From NCBI GenBank assembly GCA_030603035.1, contig JAUVYQ010000057.1, positions 1 through 15,279 of the forward strand: 15,279 nt of DNA. The letters run 5' to 3'. The notes beneath the pieces were generated by a model that did no database searches, had not been told where the DNA came from, and worked only from the letters and a program-made list of their open reading frames with translations. This DNA is from Phycisphaerae bacterium. Its GTDB lineage: Bacteria; Planctomycetota; Phycisphaerae; Sedimentisphaerales; SG8-4. Shown one piece after another: positions 7,391-12,777 of this stretch. Both the position numbers and the translations under genes were made by a program. Position 1 is the first letter of the stretch. Every line of letters starts with the position of its first letter.

Positions 7391-8656
7391 TTAAAGGTAC
7401 TTTGGCAATTTCTTTTCCAGCGGTTTGCGTTCGAATCTCATAAAGACGGGCAGGCCATCCTCGCCTACGGTGATGGGTGCCTCGCCCTGCACTAAAGGCC
7501 GGACGTAATCCCGCATTGCATCGGTGATATGATTGCCCTTATCATTTATAAATTCTTTGGGTACTTTCTTTTCGCCGTTGGCCACTTCCCTCAAATCCGC
7601 TAGGCCCGTTGTGCATTTGTATTGGGGGCCTTGTTCGCGGACGAGTGTTACCATTTTGGCGTTCGCACCTTCCATCGCATACCTTACCGCCATCTGCCCG
7701 CACATATAGGCCTCGTTGACGTCGGTCAGTGAGGCGAAGTGCATAGCACTTCTCTGATTGGTGCCGAGCTTATTGAAGCGGGCTTTTATACCCACTTCTT
7801 TTTCAATCACGGCCTTGAGCATCTCGGCGACGCCGCCAAGCTGGACGTGCCCGAAACTGTCTTTACCGAATGCTCCTTTGTCTGCCGTTACATACTCTCC
7901 CTTTTCATCTTTGAGTCCCTCGCCCGCGACGATAAAGACCCTGCCCAATTCTTTGAGCACTTCTTTGACGTCGCTGACAAGTTTATCAAAGGCAAAGGCA
8001 GCTTCGGGCAGATATACAAGATGTGGTGCGTCTTCAGGACAACGGTGTGCAAGACCTGTTGCTGCCGCTATCCAGCCGGCATTTCTTCCCATCACTTCGA
8101 GAATTGTGCAGGTATCTGTTGTATAGAGTGCCTCGGTGTCCCGGCCGGCCTCAGCCGCACAGGTTGCGACATATTTTGCCACGCTGGGATAGCCCGGACA
8201 ATGGTCGGTGCAGGCAAGGTCGTTATCGACCGTCTTCGGAATGCCCATACAAACCAGCTCATAGCCGGCATCTGCGGCGAGCTTGTTGACCTTATCGGCG
8301 GTGTCCATCGAATCATTGCCGCCGGCATAGAAGAAGTAACGAATGTTGTGGGCTTTGAAGACATCCAGCACCCTTTCGAAGTCCGCTTTTGATTCTTCGA
8401 GTGATTTTAGCTTATATCTGCACGAACCGATGGCTGCTGCGGGTGTTTGCATAAGTTGCTCGATGGTTTCCGGCTTTTCCGCCGAGATATCGAACAGGTC
8501 TTCTTTTAACACGCCTAATACACCGTTGGTTGCGCCTATTACCCGGCCGATTTTGCCTGATTTGATTGATTCCTGGATTACACCGCAGGCGCTTGAATTG
8601 ATTACTGCGGTCGGCCCGCCGGACTGGGCCACGATGGCATTAGGTTTCGAATTCAT
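7391..8656 (-). CDS. pfp: PPi-type 6-phosphofructokinase, first gene of the uronate operon
   Basis: A 421-residue phosphofructokinase, expected to phosphorylate fructose-6-phosphate reversibly, and possibly sedoheptulose-7-phosphate. It has the N-terminal QSGGPTAVIN (11-20), GGNDS (112-116) and PKTVDND (140-146) with catalytic D144, and VMGRNAGW around 188-195. D115 and K141 occupy the positions that are Gly104 and Gly124 in E. coli PfkA. An Asp/Lys pair there is the accepted signature of pyrophosphate rather than ATP use. The ATG at 8656 is preferred to the in-frame GTG one codon earlier because GGAG sits 8 nt before it. It is 16 bp upstream of uxuB and just downstream of the promoter at 8714-8742. 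It may return pentose-phosphate products of Gnd to glycolysis (inference). Confidence 0.9.
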   Translation of the reverse strand: MNSKPNAIVAQSGGPTAVINSSACGVIQESIKSGKIGRVIGATNGVLGVLKEDLFDISAEKPETIEQLMQTPAAAIGSCRYKLKSLEESKADFERVLDVFKAHNIRYFFYAGGNDSMDTADKVNKLAADAGYELVCMGIPKTVDNDLACTDHCPGYPSVAKYVATCAAEAGRDTEALYTTDTCTILEVMGRNAGWIAAATGLAHRCPEDAPHLVYLPEAAFAFDKLVSDVKEVLKELGRVFIVAGEGLKDEKGEYVTADKGAFGKDSFGHVQLGGVAEMLKAVIEKEVGIKARFNKLGTNQRSAMHFASLTDVNEAYMCGQMAVRYAMEGANAKMVTLVREQGPQYKCTTGLADLREVANGEKKVPKEFINDKGNHITDAMRDYVRPLVQGEAPITVGEDGLPVFMRFERKPLEKKLPKYL

Positions 8657-8713
8657 CACAATTACTCCATTACAAGTTTTTACTATCTTGATTAAATCGC
8701 CTCAATGCGCCAG

Positions 8714-8742
8714 AATATACACCACGACCATTAGGATTTCAA
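8714..8742 (-). promoter_or_regulatory. Sigma70-like promoter of the minus-strand uronate operon
   Basis: On the minus strand, TTGAAA (8742-8737) and TATATT (8719-8714) are separated by exactly 17 bp. This places the start of transcription about 50 bp before the phosphofructokinase ATG. It is the best promoter match in the 143-bp divergent region. I could not pick out a clear plus-strand promoter for the cupin, nor an operator palindrome. Confidence 0.6.
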
Positions 8743-8799
8743 CAGTTTTTAGTTTTGGGTTCAAAGCGTGCGGACTCAGGACTCTTTGAGGATTAGAAT

Positions 8800-9141
8800 A
8801 TGGCAAACTATATGATTGCACGGTTCGATGATATCGATGCTATAAAGTGCCCCTGCGGCTTTTCAAGGCGGGCCTTTGTCAGCCCGGACAATCCCACAGC
8901 AACAATGCACATAGTTGATATTAAAGAGAACGCGAGGGTGCATTATCACAAAAAGCTCACAGAGGTCTATCTTATTCTTGAGGGCGAAGGATATATGGAG
9001 CTTGACGGCGAAAGCGTGCCGGTGAAGCCCTTTACCGCTATTTTTATCAAGCCCGGCTGCCGCCATCGCGCCGTCGGCAGGATGCGAATCGTCAACGTCT
9101 CAATCCCCGCCTTCGACCCCGAAGACGAATGGTTCGACTGA
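8800..9141 (+). CDS. Single-domain cupin, metal-binding
   Basis: A 113-residue small cupin. Motif 1 is VHYHKKLTEVYLILEGEG with probable metal ligands H48, H50 and E55. Motif 2 is FIKPGCRHRAVG with H89. These four ligands typify metal-dependent cupins such as isomerases, dioxygenases and sugar-binding regulators. There is no DNA-binding domain or signal peptide, so it is a cytoplasmic stand-alone domain. An N-terminal CPCG (17-20) precedes the barrel. GAGG lies 9 nt before the ATG. It is divergent from the uronate operon, sharing its 143-bp control region, so a role in sugar metabolism is plausible, but the reaction cannot be read from the sequence. Confidence 0.8.
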   Translation: MANYMIARFDDIDAIKCPCGFSRRAFVSPDNPTATMHIVDIKENARVHYHKKLTEVYLILEGEGYMELDGESVPVKPFTAIFIKPGCRHRAVGRMRIVNVSIPAFDPEDEWFD

Positions 9142-9163
9142 AAAAATACCGCAGCTTTGGTAG

Positions 9164-9181
9164 GGTGGGGCTTGCCCCACC
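9164..9181. repeat. REP-like palindrome downstream of the cupin gene
   Basis: A 7-bp GC-rich stem GGTGGGG/CCCCACC closes a CTTG loop, 22 bp after the cupin stop and preceded by TAG. The form TAGGGTGGG...CCCACC resembles dispersed REP-type palindromes of environmental bacteria. It could double as a terminator, but the following sequence is not T-rich. Confidence 0.5.
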
Positions 9182-9262
9182 ATTATTCTAAGGTGTGCCC
9201 GGCCTTCTTTAGCCGGAAATTCAGCCTTGCAGTTTCCGCCAAAAAAACTATAATTACACTTG

Positions 9263-9302
9263 CCCCGCACGAAATAGCAAGCTTGCGTTATTTGGTGCGG
9301 GG
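9263..9302. repeat. 40-bp imperfect hairpin
   Basis: Outer arms CCCCGCAC (9263-9270) and GTGCGGGG (9295-9302) enclose a second near-perfect stem (AAATAGCAAG against CTTGCGTTATTT). The whole stretch would form one long hairpin with a single bulge. It lies in the gap between the cupin and the membrane-protein gene. The rest of 9142-9373 holds only the palindrome at 9164 and a small GC palindrome near 9352-9367. Confidence 0.55.
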
Positions 9303-9373
9303 AACCACAGCAGCGGGGTCCGACAACCGTGGTGAATTATTCGTGAATAGTCCGTCAGGCGGACGGCGGATAA

Positions 9374-9955
9374 ATGTTGGATATTATTATGTTCGTCAAG
9401 AGAAACGAAATGAGAAAACGTGATTCCGTGTTCTTGACGGGGATTGCACTTCTTGTCTTATGGGTCTCACACGTCCCATACTTATTCGAGATCCCGCTGT
9501 ACTCCACGCCCGGAATCCAGTGGTTGTCACAGGAGGTGTCTGATATCCCTGCCTGGCTCAAGGATGAAGCCGGGCTCACGGGCAAGAGTCAGTCTAACAT
9601 ACAATCTGATCTGGTTGCGTCTTTTCGCATTGCATTTGCTAAGAGCCTTTTACTATGCTTGCTGGGTATTCTGTCCGGGGTCCTTGTCCTAAAGAGACAT
9701 AGGTTGGGGCGCTTTCTGGCAATTGGACTATCCATCTATGTGTTGCTGCTACGGATAGTCTACGTCGCCTTTCGCGAGCATCCCTTTCATTGGTTGTACC
9801 TCAAATATACCGTATTCTTTTCTCGGTATCCATTTCGGGTAATACACTTGGATATCGTAACCTGGTTAGTTCTACTGGTCGCTTTGGTGCATCTCCTGCG
9901 TCCGAGTATTGCAAAGCAGTTCGAGAAGAATGAGAGTGATGAGAGTAGTCAGTAG
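9374..9955 (+). CDS. Four-helix membrane protein of unknown function
   Basis: The 193-residue product has four hydrophobic segments at about 18-40, 89-106, 113-132 and 157-176, separated by charged loops, with a polar acidic C-terminus (KNESDESSQ). A loop of about 45 residues between helices 1 and 2 would face one side of the membrane. No catalytic or transport motif is recognised. The start is uncertain: in-frame ATGs lie at 9374, 9389 and 9410, none with a strong Shine-Dalgarno. The one at 9410 (MRKRDSVFLTG) gives a typical positively charged N-terminus with AGAGA upstream, while 9374 abuts a GC palindrome. It stands alone at the edge of the repeat island. Hydrophobic periodicity and length support a real gene. 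Confidence 0.6.
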   Translation: MLDIIMFVKRNEMRKRDSVFLTGIALLVLWVSHVPYLFEIPLYSTPGIQWLSQEVSDIPAWLKDEAGLTGKSQSNIQSDLVASFRIAFAKSLLLCLLGILSGVLVLKRHRLGRFLAIGLSIYVLLLRIVYVAFREHPFHWLYLKYTVFFSRYPFRVIHLDIVTWLVLLVALVHLLRPSIAKQFEKNESDESSQ

Positions 9956-9983
9956 TTCCATAGCTTGTTCCTTGAAACTAGTT

Positions 9984-10226
9984 AAACTAGGGATAGCCAC
10001 CTATTAATGGTCGGGGACAGTGTACTAAAACGGTGAGTGCCCCTGATAAAAACAGGCCGGAAAAACTAGGGACAGCCACCTATTAATGGTCGGAAAAACT
10101 AGGGGAAAAACTAGGGACAGCCACCTATTAATGGAAAAACTTATAATGGAAAAACTAGGGACAGCCACCTATTAATGGTAGGGGACAGTGTACTAAAATG
10201 GTGAGTGCCCCTGATAAAAACAGGCC
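9984..10226. repeat. Cluster of a duplicated 75-bp element and extra partial copies
   Basis: The phrase AAACTAGGGACAGCCACC followed by TATTAATGG occurs four times (starts 9984, 10063, 10108 and 10152), the first with one substitution, plus a stub at 10095-10104. Copies one and four continue into the same second phrase, GGGGACAGTGTACTAAAA to CAGGCC (10013-10058 and 10181-10226). This makes two nearly identical 75-bp units 168 bp apart. The cluster fills the gap of about 300 bp between the membrane protein and the truncated endonuclease. No transposase is present. Confidence 0.8.
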
Positions 10227-10262
10227 AAAAAGAGACCGACTGAGCAGAGGTAACAGAGAATA

Positions 10263-10469
10263 ATGAAAGAGATACCGTTAGGCAACGGCCTGAACGCAAA
10301 GGTCGATGACGAAGATTACGAATGGTTGTCTGGCTATAGTTGGTATGCCTACTACGACCCGCAGCGCGGACAAACGTATGCAGCCCACGATACACCAGGC
10401 GGAAGAAGGGTGTTTATGCACGATGTCATTATGGGTCTTGATACGTTGGAAGACGAGTCGTTGAATTGA
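10263..10469 (+). pseudogene. Truncated N-terminal fragment of an HNH/AP2-type endonuclease
   Basis: The 68-residue ORF begins MKEIPLGNGLNAKVDDEDYEWL and continues SGYSWYAYYD, then VFMHDVIMGL (51-60). This order (IPL start, DDEDYEWL, a W-YA strand, and MHxxIMG) is the N-terminal part of phage- or intron-type HNH endonucleases with an AP2-like DNA-binding region. In intact relatives the MH-IMG motif is followed by a VDHxNxxxxDNR HNH core. Here the frame instead ends nine residues later, exactly where a heptamer array begins. The fragment therefore lacks the nuclease active site and is probably non-functional. An AGAGG-like site lies upstream of the ATG, so a short peptide could still be made. 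Confidence 0.55.
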
Positions 10470-10527
10470 GTATCGAGTATCGACCATCGAGTATCGAGAA
10501 TCGAGCATCAAGCATCCAGCATCCCTA
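10470..10527. repeat. Degenerate heptamer array (ATCGAGN type)
   Basis: Eight consecutive 7-bp units start at 10472: ATCGAGT, then variants ATCGACC, ATCGAGT, ATCGAGA, ATCGAGC, ATCAAGC, ATCCAGC and ATCCCTA. The array starts one base after the TGA stop of the endonuclease fragment. Each unit differs from its neighbour by one to three bases. Confidence 0.8.
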
Positions 10528-11091
10528 TCCGCTGCACACTAGGAGTTTACCCGCCTTCCGTCTGGCGGGCTATACCCCCTGTTCCCCTGATGTCCAGCAA
10601 CCTGATACTCTGATATCCACATCCTGATGCCCTGTTTACCTGATATCCCTCTGTGCCTTTTCGTAGCCAAACAAAATCCGTGTCAATCCTGTTATCCTGT
10701 CTAAAAAACTCTGCGCAATCTGCGCAATCCGCGTCTAAAAAATTCGTGCCTTTTCGTGGCCAAATAGAATCTGTGTAAATCTGCGCTAATCCGCGGCTAT
10801 ATTTCTACGAACAATGAACTTGTTTTTTAGTCTTTCTTCGTGTTCTTCGTGGTCTAAAAAATGCTTGTGCTTTTTGCGCCTTTTCGTGGCCAAACAAAAT
10901 CCGTGTTAATCTGTGTTAATCCGTGGTTGCTATATATTTCGTGTTTATTCGTGGCTATATTCTTCTCTGCGTTCTCAGCGTTCTCTGCGTTAAATCCGTG
11001 CTAATCCGTGGTTAAAAATCAATCAAATCTGCGGGTAGTTGTCGACAAAAATCGAAAAATCTAAATTTTTTTTTACTCCTTTTCTCACATC
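10528..11091. repeat. Gene-free stretch of degenerate period 9-10 repeats with a threefold 31-bp phrase
   Basis: No plausible gene is seen here. A 31-bp phrase with core GCCTTTTCGTGGCCAAA occurs at 10652-10682, 10745-10775 and 10875-10905, ending in TCCGTG or TCTGTG. Between the copies are short strings with unit length of about 9-10 bp built on TCTGCG, TCCGTG, TTCGTG and CCTGATATCC (for example TTCTCTGCG at 10970-10990). A small CCCGCC/GGCGGG palindrome lies at 10550-10569. The plus strand is T-rich and most units are offset copies of one another, so the region looks grown, not randomly diverged. Confidence 0.65.
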
Positions 11092-11126
11092 GAGTTACGA
11101 GAATCAGGAATCGAGAATCGAACACT
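11092..11126. repeat. Degenerate heptamer array (GAGAATC type)
   Basis: Five 7-bp units begin at 11092: GAGTTAC, GAGAATC, AGGAATC, GAGAATC and GAACACT. They follow a T-rich stretch (11065-11090). The unit resembles the ATCGAGN array at 10470-10527 in another phase. Confidence 0.7.
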
Positions 11127-11175
11127 ATTTTCGACTCAAACGCGCATGTTCGCCCAGTAGTAGAGGGACAGTACA

Positions 11176-11254
11176 ATTTGGAATTTGAAATTTGAAATGC
11201 CATTTAACCACTCACAACGAACCACGAGCCACGAGCCACAAACCACGAACCACG
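11176..11254. repeat. Two adjacent heptamer arrays (ATTTGAA type and AACCACG type)
   Basis: ATTTGGA, ATTTGAA and ATTTGAA run from 11176 to 11196. From 11206 a second array of seven units reads AACCACT, CACAACG, AACCACG, AGCCACG, AGCCACA, AACCACG and AACCACG. Both have an exact 7-bp period but different sequence, only about 10 bp apart. Confidence 0.75.
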
Positions 11255-11304
11255 GAGCCTGCCCTCTACATCTGTCGAGAACGCTCGACAAATCAGCTCT
11301 TTTT

Positions 11305-11660
11305 ATGCAAAACAAACCCAATTTGCCGGATGCCCTAATGAACGTAAAGTCTTTAATAACAGTGGATTACGAAAATATTGCCAATTGCAAACTTGATGAA
11401 AACAAACCCAATACAAACCCAATCAAACCCAATCCCCGAAAAGCCAAAATGAATGTAAACTCACTTATAACAAAGGATTACAGAAAAAAAGATGATTTCG
11501 CAGTCCGAAAAAACAAAGCCAATTCAAAGCCAATTTCCGAAAAGCCAAAAATGAACGTAAACTTATATCCAACAAAGGATTATGAAAATGTACTACTTCG
11601 CCGACGCGGCGAAAACAAACCCAAACAAAGCCAATTTCAAAGTCCCGCAAAACCACCAAA
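11305..11660 (+). repeat. Frame-preserving repeat of about 100 bp encoding MNV...TKDY...NKPN peptides
   Basis: Three units start at 11338, 11449 and 11551, 111 and 102 bp apart, both multiples of three. Translated in the shared open frame they begin MNVKSLITVDYEN, MNVNSLITKDYRK and MNVNLYPTKDYEN. Each is followed by Lys/Asn/Pro-rich text such as ENKPNTNPIKPN. An ATG at 11305 opens the series with MQNKPNLPD. I recall similar NKPN-rich hypothetical proteins scattered through Phycisphaerae assemblies (memory, unverified). No terminating codon separates the repeats from the downstream tRNA, so a discrete protein cannot be delimited. I treat it as a repeat with possible past coding function. Confidence 0.6.
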
Positions 11661-11719
11661 GGAGCGGGACGAAAAAAATCGTTCGGGGCGCCTGCTAATT
11701 GACCCGATGTTGCCTCTTT

Positions 11720-11819
11720 ACCCCGTTAGAAAGACTGCCTTTTGGAAGGGAATAATATTCTCTACAAATTTGAGAAATGGGGGGGTCTTTAATACTCCGT
11801 CCGAAATTTCTAACGGGGT
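11720..11819. repeat. 13-bp perfect inverted repeat flanking 74 bp
   Basis: ACCCCGTTAGAAA (11720-11732) is matched by its exact reverse complement TTTCTAACGGGGT (11807-11819). It lies immediately upstream of the tRNA gene. The 74-bp interior is AT-rich with a run of seven G and has no ORF. It could be a miniature mobile element or a structured leader. Confidence 0.6.
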
Positions 11820-11860
11820 TTACAAAACAGGCAATGATCAGTATTATATCCGACGTAAAT

Positions 11861-11932
11861 GCCGATGTAGCTCAATGGCAGAGCACAGCTTTCGTAAAGC
11901 TGGGGTTGAGGGTCCGAATCCCTCCATCGGTT
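11861..11932 (+). tRNA. tRNA-Thr (anticodon CGT)
   Basis: A 72-nt cloverleaf folds by hand. The acceptor stem is GCCGATG/CATCGGT (first pair G-U), the D-arm is GCTC/GAGC with an AATGGCA loop, and the anticodon arm is CAGCT-TTCGTAA-AGCTG with anticodon CGT at 11893-11895. The variable loop is GGGTT, the T-arm GAGGG-TCCGAAT-CCCTC, and the discriminator T. CCA is not encoded. The T-loop has TCC instead of the usual TTC. The anticodon reads ACG codons, hence threonine. Confidence 0.93.
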
Positions 11933-11934
11933 GT

Positions 11935-12768
11935 GTGAATCCCCAGGAAAAGTACAATTCGCTCCAAAAAATCCTCAAGGAGCTGGGTAAAGTCATTGTC
12001 GCATACTCCGGCGGGGTGGATAGTACGTTTCTCTTGAAGGCGGCGGTCGATACGCTCGGCGCTGAAAACGTGCTGGCTTGTATTGCAAAAGGGCCGGCTC
12101 TGCCACAAAGCCAATACCGGCGGGCAATCGAAACGGCAAAAAATATAGGTGTCAATGTCCAGACTGTCGAGCCAAATGAAATGGCTGATGCGGCATACTC
12201 AGCCAATAAAGCCGACCGCTGTTTCCACTGCAAAGGCCATCTTTATGGAATCCTTACCGATATTGCCAAAGAGGGCAATTTTAATTACGTCATTTCCGGC
12301 CACAATTTTGATGACAAGGATGATTTTCGGCCGGGTAATCGCGCAGCTAAAAGTTTTGGCATTCGCAGCCCACTAACGGAGGCAGAACTGACCAAAGAGG
12401 ATATTCGCCAACTGAGCAGAGAATTGAATTTGCCCACGGCCGACATTCCTGCGTCACCCTGTCTTGCCTCTCGAATTAACTATGGTCTGGAAATCACAGA
12501 GCAGCGACTAAAACAAATCGAAGAAGCAGAGGAGTTTCTGAAGGGATTTGGTTTGGTTGAATTTCGCGTTCGCCATCACGACACTATCGCTCGAATCGAG
12601 GTCAACCCGCAGGATATCGACAAAATTACGACTGAGCCGGCCCGCTCACGAATTGTCGAAAAATTAAAATCGCTCGGCTTCAAGTTCATAACCGTTGACC
12701 TGCAGGGCTTCCGCTCCGGCTCGCTCAACGAGCCGCTCTCGGAAAACGAAAAGCGAAAAAGCCTTTAG
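11935..12768 (+). CDS. larE: ATP-dependent sacrificial sulfur transferase for nickel-pincer cofactor synthesis
   Basis: LarE adenylates the pincer precursor and converts its carboxylates to thiocarboxylates, donating sulfur from its own cysteine. The product has the PP-loop VAYSGGVDST (SGGVDST at 25-31), ADRCFHCKGHLY (93-104), SGHNFDD (121-127) and ASPCLASRINYG. Counting from a GTG at 11935, the cysteine in SPCLASR is residue 176, the number of the sacrificial Cys176 of L. plantarum LarE, and the 277-residue length also fits. I see no extra cysteines near it of the iron-sulfur three-cysteine subtype, so it is probably the self-consuming kind. The frame is open far upstream, but that sequence is repeats and a tRNA. 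The chosen GTG lies 2 bp after the tRNA, with no spaced Shine-Dalgarno. Confidence 0.9.
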   Translation: MNPQEKYNSLQKILKELGKVIVAYSGGVDSTFLLKAAVDTLGAENVLACIAKGPALPQSQYRRAIETAKNIGVNVQTVEPNEMADAAYSANKADRCFHCKGHLYGILTDIAKEGNFNYVISGHNFDDKDDFRPGNRAAKSFGIRSPLTEAELTKEDIRQLSRELNLPTADIPASPCLASRINYGLEITEQRLKQIEEAEEFLKGFGLVEFRVRHHDTIARIEVNPQDIDKITTEPARSRIVEKLKSLGFKFITVDLQGFRSGSLNEPLSENEKRKSL

Positions 12769-12777
12769 AAAAAAAGA

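Noticed and set aside
7739..8392. A 217-codon plus-strand ORF antisense to the phosphofructokinase
   Set aside because: It is a shadow of the conserved pfp frame, with no domain motif or ribosome-binding site.
9157..9423. An 88-codon plus-strand ORF after the cupin
   Set aside because: It is a translation of two hairpins and GC palindromes, overlapping the start of the membrane-protein gene, with no protein character.
1191..11254. Heptamer arrays considered as CRISPR arrays
   Set aside because: Units are 7 bp with no spacers and no conserved long direct repeat, and no cas genes are present.
11185..12768. A continuous 527-codon plus-strand frame that could be read as one long protein
   Set aside because: Its first 250 codons run through heptamer arrays, the NKPN repeat, an inverted repeat and a complete tRNA-Thr. 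LarE length and the Cys176 numbering place the real start at 11935.
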